Source of the DNA: Branchipolynoe longqiensis | Taxonomy: Eukaryota > Annelida > Polychaeta > Phyllodocida > Polynoidae | DNA: 64,000 nt | NCBI GenBank assembly: GCA_030323885.1 | Contig: CM059192.1 | Coordinates: 65,736,977 to 65,800,976 of the forward strand | Direction: 5' to 3' | Shown: positions 44,969-56,746 of the stretch, piece after piece | How positions within the stretch are numbered: position 1 is the first letter of the stretch | How the letters are laid out: every line of letters starts with the position of its first letter | Translations under genes and position numbers: made by a program | Notes under the pieces: generated by a model | Told to the model about the DNA's origin: nothing | Databases searched by the model: none | Seen by the model: the letters and a program-made list of their open reading frames with translations, nothing else

Positions 44969-45229
44969 TTAACCGTAATTGGCGACGATTAAGGCCCGTC
45001 TACATTCGGCTGGATCGCCCAGACGCCACGCCCCGTTCTCGGGCTGAAGATGCGTCCACTGCGCGTCCTCCACTAACGGGGCGTTTAAGCGCTCCTTTAA
45101 CGCAGTCCATTCAGGAAAGTGTGCCGTAAAACCTTCTTTTTTTGTGTGTGTGTTTACAAATGATTTTATTTGTTCATCGCCAAGGTGCTGGTCTTCCGGC
45201 CGTGTCATGTTACATTCATTCACGTTCAT
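44969..45229 (-). CDS. Unidentified 86-codon open frame (doubtful)
   Basis: The predicted product is hydrophilic, with ordinary composition (for example HFPEWTALKERLNAP and HLQPENGAWRLGDPAEC), unlike the repeat-derived frames around it. I do not recognise it. The stretch beginning TAAGGCCCGTCTACATTCGG at about 44990 also looks like the left end of a foldback element, without a visible partner. It may be a captured fragment or chance. Confidence 0.15.
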   Translation of the reverse strand: MNVNECNMTRPEDQHLGDEQIKSFVNTHTKKEGFTAHFPEWTALKERLNAPLVEDAQWTHLQPENGAWRLGDPAECRRALIVANYG

Positions 45230-45364
45230 AATAGACTAAAACCTTGAGATTGATAAGGACATAAACCAAACCAGAACCGGGCAGGCCACGGTCATGCATC
45301 CGATTCACCCTGAAATACAAAATGCGTAACCATACAACACAACCATCCCTAATTCCACTTTTTT

Positions 45365-45708
45365 TGGTTTGTTGTTTGTTGTTGTTTTACGTCCTAGCAA
45401 CATCTAAGGTCATATCAGGACGGGTACCGACTTGTGACAGTGCACACTCATGGCGACTTTATAGTGCTGTCCCACTGGGAAACCAGGCCGCCAGCACCAT
45501 GACCTGGTATCCCACTCAGTCACATTATCCTGACACTGAGCACACCAGTCCTTGCCCTATCCTAATAATGCCGAGCGCCTGGCTAGGAAGCGACAAGTAT
45601 CAATTTTAAAGTCATTGGTTTGACTCGACCGGGACTCGAACCCACGACCCCACGATCTACCAGCACGGGAGACGGACGCTCTAACTCATTCGGCCATCCC
45701 GTCTGGTC
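45365..45708 (-). mobile_element. SINE copy S8, head type 2, best preserved
   Basis: Minus-strand head ACCAGACGGGATGGCCGAAT-GAGTTAGAGCG with box B GGGTTCGAGTCCCGG resembles a class II (Leu/Ser) tRNA with a long variable arm. Body and tail are full length, ending ACGTAAAACAACAACAAAC. Confidence 0.92.
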
Positions 45709-45859
45709 CTTTTTTTGGTGATGAAATGATTATGGAGCAATGAATAAAACAAATATAAATGTAAAAAATTACCCTTTTCAAGGTTTTGACTCCAATGTTT
45801 ATCTCAATGTTTGGATTGGTGTTTACAGGGTGTTGCGCCCAAACTCCACATATATATAT

Positions 45860-46050
45860 ATGATATATATATATATATTAATATGTGATGTATAACGTAT
45901 TATGTGAAAATAAAGATATGGAAGGGACTATTACTTATTAGTATGATTATTGTTATGCTCCGTAAGACACAACACTGTACCGGTGGCGCCATCTCGGCCC
46001 ACCTCTCCTCAACCGGATGTTGACCAGTGTCAATCTCACTGAAGGATTAC
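45860..46050. mobile_element. TA-core palindromic element (family P), long form
   Basis: TATGTGATGTATAACGTATT-ATGTGAAAATAAAGATATGG, then TATGCTCCGTAAGACACAAC-ACTGTACCGGTGGCGCCATC and TTGACCAGTGTCAATCTCAC. Matches 18445 and 39374. Confidence 0.75.
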
Positions 46051-46131
46051 TGTGAGAAGTAGTGAACCTGTATCATAAAGCAACACTTCTGCAGATTGCA
46101 GCAGTGAGAACAACACATGGTTGGTTATAGC

Positions 46132-46547
46132 CCTGTCACACTACGACGTATCTCGCAGGTGTGCCGCCAAAAAAACCAAAAAAGTTTGGCGCGCCATCCT
46201 GATATGAAATTAGATGTTGGTAGGACGTAAAACAACAACATACAAAAAAAGCAACAGTTGCGTGTGCATATCGTTCGCATAATGTTATTCCAGCGATGTC
46301 GACATGCTTTTGACGTCACCATAATGTTGGCACCCGCGCGTTGTCGCGCGTTGTTGGTCGTCGAAAGTTTTGTGCAAGCACAAAACTTTGCCGTTCGCCT
46401 GACGTGCGCCGCCGACCGTTGCCGTAGATCAATGAATACCAACGCATGCCTAACGCGCGCGTAATGCTTCCTGACGTCTCCTGACGTTTCACCAAAAAGT
46501 GACACATGTCGACGCACGTTGGCGAGAAACGTAATGTGACAGCACCA
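46132..46547 (+). mobile_element. Foldback element FB12, CCTGTCACACTACGAC termini
   Basis: TAGCCCTGTCACACTACGAC and the inverted CGTAATGTGACAGCACCA, with TTA on both sides. Collinear in opposite orientation with FB2 (6320-6832), including the SINE tail at the same relative site. Contains a perfect 12-bp hairpin AAAGTTTTGTGC-AA-GCACAAAACTTT (46364-46389). Confidence 0.8.
46195..46245 (+). mobile_element. SINE 3' tail inside FB12
   Basis: CCATCCTGATATGAAATTAG-ATGTTGGTAGGACGTAAAAC-AACAAC. In FB12 and in FB2 it is bordered by the same GGCGCRCCAAACTTTTT sequence. Confidence 0.8.
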
Positions 46548-46929
46548 TTAGTTACGGGAACACGCAGCAGACAGTATCCATGTATGATTGATCCAGCGTA
46601 ATTTATATTCGCATAATAGATTATGCGGAATGTAAACACATGTAGTATGTACTCAATATCAGCATAAACCAGCGCTGATCTAACTCTGCACATGGGCATC
46701 TTGGAGAAACCAGCATATTACCAGCGTTTCTGGTGTTCTCTTGTGTCCCCGTGCTAAGTTAAATGTACAGATGGCTTCGCTCGTCGCCATTAATTGACCA
46801 TTTAGACAGACTTCCCGCTATCTATTAATGTGACTATATATATTATAGAGTCTACCATCGACCGAAGAATCTGGGTTATCAGATTCTAATCTGATACCAT
46901 CGTATCAACGAGCAGTTAATGGCTCTGCA
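46548..46929. other. Intergenic, nothing recognised
   Basis: A family P-like palindrome fragment at 46600-46640 (ATATTCGCATAATAGATTAT-GCGGAATGTAAAC). No gene. Confidence 0.45.
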
Positions 46930-46939
46930 CTGGTGAATA

Positions 46940-47555
46940 GCTGTATTCTGATTGCTGGTGTTGCTGGTGTTGCTATTTTTGGTGCTTTTGTTGCTGGTGT
47001 TGATTTTGCTGGTATTGCTGGTGTTGGTGCTACTATTGTTGCTGATGTTGTTGGTGTTGATGATATTGCAGATGTTGATGTTGTTCGTGTTGCTGATGCT
47101 GGGCTAACTATTGTTGCTGTTGTTGTTGTTGCTGATGTTGTTGGCGTTGCTGATATTGCAGGTGTTGATGTTGCTGTTGCTACTCGTGTTGCTGTTGTTG
47201 CTGATATTGGTGGTGTTTCTATTGCTGGTGTTTATGTTGTTGCTTCTGCTCATATTACTGCTGTTGCTGTTGTTACTGTTTTTATTATTATCAGTATTAT
47301 TCTTATTATTACTATTATTGTTGTTTTTATTACTACTGGTATTATTATTATTATTATTATCGTTATCACCATTATTGGATTACTTACCCGACTACGGCAA
47401 CTGCTCAATGAGTGGGTTACACTAATAACTTGTGTAGCCAAACATGTACGCCTCAGGTCTTTTGCTAAATTGTTGTTGTTGTTAAAGAAACAAAGTAATA
47501 TTGTTGTTGCTGTTGCTGGTGTTTTTATTATTATTATTATTATTATTTTTATATT
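46940..47555. repeat. TTG/GCT and TTA trinucleotide tract
   Basis: Degenerate GTTGCTGGTGTTG-type repeats (46945-47280) and (TTA)n (47280-47370; 47520-47550). Two diverged copies of GGATTACTTACCCGACTACG-GCAACTGTC lie at 47380 and 47555. Valine/isoleucine-rich frames are artefacts. Confidence 0.8.
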
Positions 47556-47703
47556 CGGATTACTTATCCAACTACGGCGACTGTCCAAGGCGTGCGTGGG
47601 TTGTACTAATGACCTATCTAGCCAAACCTCGACTCTTCACTAGCGTGAGTTGGATTCGCCACTCCAAAGTCAAAGCAAAATTCCAGGTAGGTTAGGATAC
47701 TTT

Positions 47704-47780
47704 GTTTACAGCATGCAGTCTATATAGTATAATGGTTAGGACATTCTCCCAGGATTGGCAGAAGTGTGAGTTCGAGTCCA
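47704..47780 (+). tRNA. tRNA-like sequence (pseudo-tRNA or SINE head)
   Basis: Box A TAGTATAATGG and box B GTTCGAGTC match the Pol III consensus exactly. The acceptor stem GTCTATA can pair with TTTAGGC with one mismatch, but the anticodon arm does not fold well. It resembles a Glu/Gly/Asp-like tRNA gene and is more likely a tRNA-derived remnant than a working gene. Confidence 0.35.
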
Positions 47781-47963
47781 GTTTTAGGCAGAGTATCTCG
47801 TTTGTTCAAAACACATGCATGACATTGGGGCCGTGACCAGGATGCTGTACATGCTGTGCGCTGTATGGTATTGAAGTTTGAACCTGCCCTGTGTGTGTAA
47901 TGGAAGTGTGCTACCTGTATATTTGTTGTAAGTATGTGACTGATGAGAGTGTACAATAAATGC

Positions 47964-48308
47964 TTTGTTTGTTGTTGTTTACCGTCCTAGAAACATCTGA
48001 GGTCATATCACGACAGGTGCCAAACTTGTAGCAGTACACACTCATATAAATTTTATAGTGCTGCCCCAATGGGAGATCAGGCCACCGGCACCATGACCTG
48101 ATGTCCCACACAGTCACATTATCCAGCTATCTGAGCTAACCAGTCCTTGCCCTCTCCTAGTAATGTCGACCACCAGGCTTGGTAGCGAGAAGTATAAATT
48201 TTGTAAGCTAAGTCATTGGCTTGACGCGGCCATGTTCTGAAATTCGCGACTTTCCACACGGGAAGCCTGCGCTCTTAAGTCTCTTATCGATTCGGCCACC
48301 TCGTTCGG
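47964..48308 (-). mobile_element. SINE copy S9
   Basis: Minus strand: tail CTCAGATGTTTCTAGGACGG-TAAACAACAAC, body with CCCATTGGGGCAGCACTATA and CTTGGTGGTCGACATTACTA, head CGAACGAGGTGGCCGAATCG. Confidence 0.85.
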
Positions 48309-48536
48309 TTGGCAGTCTAGTAAATGTAGATAATATCGAGGAAGGAAGAATCAACACACAGACAGTACAGTCACATCAACCGTGTACTTTTATTTTACAG
48401 TCTGTTAGTATCAGCGATGGGATGGGAAGGTGGTCTTTCTTTTTGGCTTGGGATACAAACTCAGATGGCAACACCAGCGACTCACTACACACAATGCACA
48501 CACGCGCGCACCGGGGACCAGTCAACGTCTGCCTCA

Positions 48537-48553
48537 GTGGCGCCCCCTGGCGG
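48537..48553 (-). promoter_or_regulatory. CTCF-like motif
   Basis: On the - strand CCGCCAGGGGGCGCCAC matches the CTCF core at all but one position. Confidence 0.4.
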
Positions 48554-49040
48554 AAGTGGCGGAAACCAACCGGGGAAAACGCTGTTCCCAGGCGCGTTTT
48601 TTGGGGTGTTTTTTTGCCCAGGTAGGCTACACATGACAGGGGGTCTCATGCTTTGAAAATGGGTCGGTTTGAAAATGGGTCGGTTTGAAAATAGGTGGGT
48701 TGCCTCCGTCTGAGATATTTAGTGTCTGAAGGAGCCTTGTTTATATATAAAGTGACGTCATCAAGGGAGGGCTTTACAACTACCTTCCTACGTACTACAA
48801 TAGTAATGTCGTAAATTATACTATGTACACACGCGTAGAAATTGGTTACCATTGATAATGTCAACACACAATAGCTACTTGTACTCGTCTCCTGTCGTAT
48901 TGTACAGTAAGTGTGAACATCCATGGTAACTAATTTGTGCTGTTTTTATTATTATTCTTTACAATAAAACAGATCTTATCAGCTCTGATTTCACCTGAAG
49001 CATCAGTTGACGTGTATTGTGCTGTCACAATGAGTGTATA
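48554..49040. other. Intergenic, nothing recognised
   Basis: GAAAATGGGTCGGTTT occurs three times in tandem at 48654-48700. No gene recognised. Confidence 0.45.
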
Positions 49041-49041
49041 G

Positions 49042-49668
49042 CACCGTTCACACACGGACCTTAAGTCGACTCAACTAATTTGCCTTGTCTGATTCGGCTC
49101 ACATTGGCCGTGTGGATGCGATGCTGAAGCGGATTAGGGCTGAGTCGATTCATCTAGTTCGCTTCAAGTAAACCACGTCGCGAGGTAGTATTGATGAAGA
49201 GAACTAGATTAAGTCGGCCCAAGTTCATAGTGTGAACGGTAGCGGCTTATATGAGCCGGATTAAGGACTTCATACGCATGCGCAGTCGAGACCTTAGTTT
49301 GTTGACTTTCCGGTCGATAAAAAGCTCATATTATATAATTTGGTCTATGAAACCGCTAGCTGCGCACAATATTTTTTGTTTAATTTATTTTGAGGTTTTC
49401 ACTGCCCAGCAAAAGTTTTGACCGTTCCAAAACAATACGACTCAGTCTATACATATTTAGGTCGAACCCACCCTCTCTCGTGGTGACGTCAACTAACCAA
49501 AAGTGGCGCTGGTTAGTATGGACTTGCTCATGCGCAGATATCGATTTCCAGCTTAAACCGCCCCAAGTACTGCAAGTGTGGACACGATACACTTTCACGC
49601 CTAGTTCGCCTCATCTAGTTCGCCTTATCTAGTTCGGCCTAAAGTTGTGGGTGTGAACACGGCTTATG
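49042..49668 (+). mobile_element. Foldback element FB13, GTTCACAC termini
   Basis: AGCACCGTTCACACACGG and GGTGTGAACACGGCT are inverted ends with TAT on both sides. The interior is collinear with FB5 (29656): CATACGCATGCGCAGTCGAG, TTGTTGACTTTCCGGTCGAT, GTTTTGACCGTTCCAAAACA, GACTTGCTCATGCGCAGATA. Outer arm words differ (GACTCAACTAATTTG, TTCGCCTCATCTAG). Confidence 0.8.
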
Positions 49669-51027
49669 TGACAGGGTTCAACTAGGCAATGGCAGATCCC
49701 TCATTCTTAGCATGACCATACAGATGAGCATTATGAGTATTGGCGACACATGGTGAGTGAAGCTGGAGGAGGGCAGGAGGCGGAGTGGCTGGAGGCAGCG
49801 GCGGGCCGCGTTATAAGGGGAGGACAGGGGGGGGGGGTGACGCATGGGGTGGAGGGGGGGGGGGCATTACGACCAATTCAGCAACATTTTGCTTTTTCCA
49901 TTTTGGGTTGAAAAACCCTCTGATAACGGTGCTAAATTCATTTAAATTGAGAAAAGTATTACAAAATGAAACCGCTAACAAATGGAAACAAATACATGTA
50001 ACGATGAATTGTAATAATTTAAAGGACGGTTCCCTTTTCTTCACAATTTCCTTATAAAAAAGGTCCTTGTTATCTATTGAAAAACTATGCAAATATTAGT
50101 CAAATCAACCTAACAAATTATATATTGACCAAGGCTAAGCTTAGTATTTTTCTCTCTTTATGGTAAATATTCCCATTGGCAATAACATAAAAAGTTGTTA
50201 GGAATCAAATACTTTTTTTTATAAACCACATCCATTTATCTTTTTCCTTTTTCCTTTTTAGACATCAGTATGAAAGATTATGACAAATGGCTAGTAAATC
50301 TAAAAGGCATTAGATGTTGCCAGGACGTGAAACTCCAAAGCCAAGTAAAAGGCATTTCAAAGCCACAACACCCTTCTCTTTCCAACTGTTATCCGATAAG
50401 GACTCATGGTTAAGGTAATCGGGATTACAATGATATAAAACTTATTGATCGATCGTTGCCTTTAGCAAATAAAACTAATATCACTGCATTGTGTAATATC
50501 TCTAAAGAATTCAACAGAGTTCTGTGTGGAGTGGCTCAACATTTATTGGGACAATTACATACAACTTACACAATGAACATAGAGCCAATGACCTCTGTCA
50601 ATCCTACCTGCTCCGCAATATTGAATTTTGGAACTAAACTGCCTTAATTGCATACGCGAGGGAATAAAATTGACTTATAACTAGAATTATACTGATGTAT
50701 TATTCTGATCATTGCCAATCAATACCACTTGATATACTTACTGGTGATCTCTGCACAGGTAAGTAGTCCTAACTGTGGCTTCAACTCAATGCGCCTTATG
50801 ACTTAACCAATGTTTTTCTTCTCCTATTCCTAAAAATCCTCACAAATAGTTTAAAAAAAGAAAACATTATGCTCCCCACGCAGTCTCAACTGTTTAAGTT
50901 GAATACATCACTAAGATTAGCTTTTACGTCGATCACACACTTCTCTCTTAAGGTTAACTCACGCATGTTACGGCAGTAGAAATCTATTTGAGAAAAGACC
51001 CAACACCTTTACATATCAGTTGTTTAA
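49669..51027. other. Intergenic, AT-rich, nothing recognised
   Basis: G-rich run at 49825-49865 and a SINE-tail scrap at 50308-50340 (TTAGATGTTGCCAGGACGTG). Otherwise unique-looking AT-rich sequence; open frames here are unconvincing. Confidence 0.5.
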
Positions 51028-51395
51028 AAGCTGCATAGTCCGATGAAAAGATAGCAATTTCTAAACCAAAATACTTACCTAGATTTGATCCAACAGAATC
51101 TAACTTAGATACTCATGCATTCATTCAGCATTTCCTGCTGAATAGAAAGGAACACTAAAGTCAATGTAATATAATCTGTTACAGCTGACGCCTATGGTGT
51201 CCACCATTTTGATGTGCATGCCAAAATTAATTTCGAGTGTTTTCCTTTCAGATTTCTCCATAGTTAGCCATTCATTATAAATCTGAGTTCAAACTAAATA
51301 AAGTAAGGTAGATCATAGCGATCAAGATACCATATTTACATTTTCTTTTTAAAGTATAGCAACACAAAACCATCAGACTATGCAACTTTAACTTT
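51028..51395 (-). repeat. Dispersed repeat R1, minus-strand copy
   Basis: TTTAAAAGCTGCATAGTCCG, CTTACCTAGATTTGATCCAA, CTAACTTAGATACTCATGCA, then after an unrelated stretch TTCAAACTAAATAAAGTAAG-GTAGAT, which is the inverted R1 start. Confidence 0.6.
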
Positions 51396-52269
51396 GCAAT
51401 GACTGAACATAGAAGGAAGTTCTCAATAATGCTAGGATTGGGACTATTCCCCTTGGAAACTATTCATGTTGGAGACCTATCAACCTTCCTCAGCAGAAAA
51501 CCTATAATATTCCAGCAAATGTAGTTCTTATCCAAGATATCATCATTGGATTAGTATGTACAAACCCAAACCGTAAACCAACCAGTAGCTAAACCAGTCT
51601 CATTTAGACTATCTGATTACAATGTTATTTATAATATTACTCTGCTTATGGCTCCACACAATAATCAGATACCACCAGGTAATGTACCCATAACAAACTT
51701 GAACAACATGTACATAATATGTATAATGAACCACATGTATGCTTCAAAGGCTACATATAATAAGTCTATAATCTTACAAGTCTATGCTAGCTCCAATGGG
51801 ATGGCAATGAGTATTTGTTCTTAGACCCCCTAGACAACATCCCCATCCAGCAATACCTGTTATTCAGTTGGTAACTAATGGATGATTATACTTTATCAAT
51901 CATGATATAAACAGTTGCAACCAGTTGTAGTAATTTCAAAACTGAACCTTTGTACAGTTAATGATTAAAGCATTGACAGACACCACTCACTTTGTTGACT
52001 GAGTGACATTTAGGTATCAATACACTGGTGAACAGGGGTGTACCTAAGGCAAGAACCCAGTAATGCTATTTTGTCTTGGGCGGAAACAGAATGGAGACCT
52101 TGGCAGTGAAGTAGGCAGGGTTATTTTCTTTCAATTGGAAACTGTCATCTATTGTTTCTTTCTTATTCAAAACAGAATTCACTGCTTATCAAAACAATCA
52201 TAGCAACACAACAATTATGAAAATGAACAGTATATTGTGATTGACAGGAAGACCAATGGTTCGGAGCTA
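51396..52269. other. Intergenic, nothing recognised
   Basis: No gene or repeat recognised. Confidence 0.45.
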
Positions 52270-52830
52270 GCGAAGGTCTCGGTTGAATGAATATACCATT
52301 TATTAAGGGGGTGAGAACATAAATAATATAATATAAAGTTCAATGAATAAATCATTTAAAAAAGGGGAGTAGAGACAAGAATTATATAATATAATGTAAA
52401 GTTGTCATTCAATAAATGAATCATTTGGCAAAGGGTGTGGGAGAACAGAATGACATAATATAGTGTGACATTGAAGTTCAATGAATAAATCATTTAGAAA
52501 AGGTGGGGTGAGAATATACATGATATAATATAGTGAAAAGTTGTAGCTTAATGATCAAATAATTTAGAAAAGGGGGAAGAACAGAATTATATAATATAAT
52601 CTAAAGTTGTAGTTCAATGAATAAATCATTTAGAAAAGGTGGGGTGAGAATATACATGATATAATATAGGGAAAAGTTGTAGCTTAATGATCAAATAATT
52701 TAGAAAAGGGGGAAGAACAGAATTATATAATATAATCTAAAGTTGTAGTTCAATGAATAAAATCATGAGAACATAATTGCATAATATATCGATGTAAAGT
52801 TGTAGTTCAATGAATGAATCATTTAGCAAA
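52270..52830 (+). repeat. Tandem repeat, about 65-70-bp units as 137-bp dimers
   Basis: CAATGAATAAATCATTTAGA-AAAGG alternates with TTAATGATCAAATAATTTAG-AAAAGG; the pair repeats with a period near 137 bp (52481 and 52617). Outer units are more diverged. Confidence 0.85.
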
Positions 52831-53368
52831 GTTTTTAACTTATCAAATGAAAAGCTGTCACAAAGATCCTGCAACTGAAGGTGGGCAGATCAAACTGTAC
52901 GTCAGATGAACTATTAAAAAGTCAGGCTTAGGGTGATATGGAATGTGACAAAGAACGTCCAAAGATGTCATTGTGTACAGTTGTTGCAGTAATAAATAAA
53001 AATCTTTTAAAAAAAGTAGAAAAGTCACACAGGCAAAACACGCAAGCAAAAATAGCCAGTCAATGAAACATTGCTCTGACGGGAAGGAGAACTAAGCTAG
53101 AGGTAATAATTATTACAAGATAGTGATGATTGTGAAGGGATGAGTGCCAAGGTGGATGGCCCCCCCCCCCCTTTCTGGGCCAAGTAAAGTTAATACCCGT
53201 ATTAGCACTATCATGGCGTCATTGATCATACTTGAAACAGTCCCCAGTATCACATCGATATTTTCGGGGGTAGAACATTTACCACAGACCGTCGTCTGTG
53301 GCGCATGGGCAGCAGTGTCAGGGGGCAGCATCGCAGAGAGGCAGGCTTTAGTTGAACTCCCACAGGAC
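52831..53368. other. Intergenic, weak open frames only
   Basis: A frame at 53113-53331 (-) and one at 53144-53386 (+) overlap; neither is recognisable and neither has supporting splice or homology evidence. Confidence 0.35.
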
Positions 53369-54134
53369 CTGGGGTCGTATGCATGAAGCGGTGTTAGCGG
53401 TGTGTGGTGTTAACCATCTAACACCGGGTAGCTATCACTGGTTATCACCGGCGTCACGAAGTATGTCACACCGTATGCATGGGCGCCTAAACGGTTCGTG
53501 TTAGCTAAATGTGAAGTTATTTATAGATTTGGGAAATCCCCCTTAACTGGTACCGGCGTGTACCAGCCAACTGCCTTCTCCACGCACTGGGAACCAGCAA
53601 GCCTTTATTGCTGAGCCTGTTACCGCTATTTGACAATAATATCGGGTCAATTTCTGGTTTAGTTTGACCAAATTTTGGCGGCGGCGTTAATATCGCTTTG
53701 ATTTTGTGGTTAATTTGACCAAATTTCACTTTTTGAGGATGTTATTCTGTTAAATTTGATACCATTGAATAGATTTGGGCCAGATATATTGTGGCGATTT
53801 GTTTGGTTTACATTCGTCGATTCAACAATATTAATATTGCTGCCGATTTAGCGGCGGTGTTAATATCGCTTCGATTTTAGGGTTAATTTGATGAAATTTC
53901 ACTTATTGCATATGTAATTCTGTTAAATATGATAGCATTGAATAGATTTGGCCCTAATCGGTACCTAACACCACCTGTAAACCTGCTATGGGCTGGTGTT
54001 AGAATCTCCGACTTTAAACTCGCGGTGTTTGCCTAACACTGCTCCATGCATGGCGACTTTTCGTCGCTAAACCAGAAATCCCATCCTAAACCAGTTTTGG
54101 CTCGCTAACACCGCTCCATGTATATGGCCCCTGG
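53369..54134. mobile_element. Foldback element FB14, same family as FB7 and FB8
   Basis: CCTGGGGTCGTATGCATGAA-GCGG at the left and CTCCATGTATATGGCCCCTG-G at the right. Interior blocks CCTGTTACCGCTATTTG, ATAGCATTGAATAGATTTGG and TAATCGGTACCTAACACC match FB7/FB8. It has an extra partial repeat of the core (ATTGAATAGATTTGGGCC twice). Confidence 0.8.
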
Positions 54135-54537
54135 TGGTAACCATGACAACACAGTGTGAACCACAAATCCTAAAACTGTCCCTGTGATGACCCACATTGT
54201 AGTCTTGTAGGTTATTCGCTAGAAGAAGAATGCTCACTGACCTACTGGGCAGGGACTGACCCCCCCCCCCCTCCCACCTGCCAACTTTATATCACTATAT
54301 GGCAATGATAACCAGTAGCTAGTGACAGAAATGTGAAGAAACCTTGTCTTCCAGGATCTGGATTTAAGAAGGTGGCGGGCGGCTAAAAAAAGGTTGTAAT
54401 TATAGATTATTAGCTATAGGGTTATACAACTACAAGCAGGTTCTACTCGTTGTTTATCGAATTCATGGTTGTAAAAAAAAAACCTGTATTACAAAGAAAT
54501 GTGATATGTTTTTTATATCATCTACCCAAGCGCAGAC

Positions 54538-54850
54538 CAATATATATTATATATGTATTATATATAGGCCCTATTATATATTAGATAATATATTATATAT
54601 ATTACATATACTATATATATTAGATGTGTTATATATAATATATATTATATGTATTATCACATAAACTATATATATTACATATATTATATATGTAAAGTAT
54701 AATATATTATTATATAATATATATAATATATATTATATGTATTATACAATATATATTATATGCATTATATAATATATATATGCACACATATAATATACAT
54801 ATATAATATACTACATATATTATATATAATATATATATAATATATACATC
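54538..54850. repeat. TATATTA-rich microsatellite
   Basis: TATATATTATATGTATTATA-type sequence over 300 bp, largely self-complementary. Confidence 0.9.
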
Positions 54851-56744
54851 ACCTTCTGTCAACAGAATGCTTACTCTTTTATGCAAAAAACACATTGAAG
54901 TAACACCACATCATACTGTACATAGCTTCAAGATTCTTTGACAGAGATACTCGAGGACCATATGGTTGCAAACGACTGCTCACTAAGGGATGTCTGGGTA
55001 GAAGACTAATGACTTTGCTGCTAGTCTGTAAGATATCTCAGGGAGGAAACCAGGGTGAACTACTTCCATTACCTCAACTACCGACTAAGGCCTACTTAAA
55101 CCAACAACAATGCTTTAGCAGCTGACTCTACTACCTCTAAACGATCCCCCCTCCCTCTTAATACACTCATGACCAGCACCCCACCTCCACCCATGAATCG
55201 ATACATAATCCATACAATTTCTAAATTTGTATTTATATATACATCTATATATTTGGTATAAATACGGTACACATTTTTATTGAAATAAAAGCCAGTTTAA
55301 GAGACCGATGCTATCTATAGAGCTAGTTGATGTCACATTATGATTCTTGCGATCGTAAAATACGACTTCACACCGATGCTTCATAAATGATACCGATTAA
55401 ATAATAATATATTGACAGCAGCATGACACTTGTAAGTTACACCAGGATGTGCATGGCTCCTAAAATACCATGTCACTATGGTGCTACCAATGTTGACAGT
55501 TGACTTCAGGAGCCGGGACCATTGGCGTCGACATAAACTCACCATGAAAGTCACATATCCCGCAGCAGCCTCCCATCGTTGGAATACTTCTAAGCATGGT
55601 AATCGTCTTTATTCCATAACAGCTGGACGGCCACCATGATCATCATGCCAAGGTCAACTATGTAGGTCAATGTCACATATCGAATGCATTGGCAACTTTC
55701 ACAAATTGGGACAAGTCTTCCCATCTGTATAATTATTCTCCTAATAAATATAATGACCCTGATATGCACATTTCTTTGTCTTTCTTTCCCTTTCTCCTGT
55801 GATCATGTTAATACAAATTGCCCATAAAATTTAGGGCTCAGCCTCAGAATAGCTGCTATTTTTGTTTAGCCGTAACGGAAGGGCGTGGGCAGAGAAGAAA
55901 AGAACATGCGCATACGAACACTTTGCACAACGCTTACAAATCAATCCCCATATTTATTTTGCTACAAAACCGCATTGTATCTAGTCGCTACACATACATA
56001 TATCTAAGTTGTAAGAAATGAGTATTTTCTGTAGTATTTCCACCGCCCCGTGTCACAAGGAAAGATCACATCAAGGAAGCACAATGTTTCCATGGCAACA
56101 ACCAACATGACGCCCAGAAGACAACTGCTCTCGTCTGACACAGATACGTAGAGGGAAAGGAAAAAGAACCATAACAAATACTGTAGTGGTTTCAAGGAGA
56201 AAGTGTATTTAGAGCCTATTTTAGGCCTAGTACCTTGTTGATGTTGCTGTTTGGGAGGTGTCTGGGGAATATTTCACCCCAGGATACATTCTGTTAGCTT
56301 TACCTTGGCGTGCGCCCCGACACCGTTCTATGCTTTCTTTACATAGAGCATGTAACGGGGACCAGTTGACAGTAATAGTTCCGTCCTAAAACACTAGGAG
56401 CAGCACCAACCTAATGCGGTGAACCTACAACAGGTGGCAGCATGTGTTCATCAATGGTTCACCTGAAACTTGAAGGTTGACAATGATGACTTGCACTTTC
56501 ACTTTGCAGCATCGTCGACGTTGTTCCAGGTGGACCAGCTAGCTGATTGTGGAGCATAAACTAAGGGAACCGGCATTCTCTGACGCAATTAATACGCAGC
56601 TTATCTGTATATTAAGCTGTTTTGCAGGTACCACAACGCACCGTACAACCAAGACCTAAATCTACAACCATCGTCCCCAGGTAACGGGAATCAAACCCGC
56701 CTCTCAGTCGATCAGCTTATTATAAATGTGCAAAATCAGTTCTC
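54851..56744. other. Intergenic, nothing recognised
   Basis: Nearly 1.9 kb of unique-looking sequence. No convincing exon, RNA or mobile element found. It could hold an exon of a gene on either strand that I cannot recognise. Confidence 0.45.
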
Positions 56745-56746
56745 TA

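Noticed and set aside
46933..47643. 236-codon Val/Ile/Ala-rich frame resembling a membrane protein
   Set aside because: It arises from GTTGCTGGT and TTA trinucleotide repeats; leucine-rich and valine-rich versions are open in neighbouring phases.
53113..53386. Overlapping frames on both strands as possible exons
   Set aside because: Neither has good splice signals, a domain or balanced support over the other.
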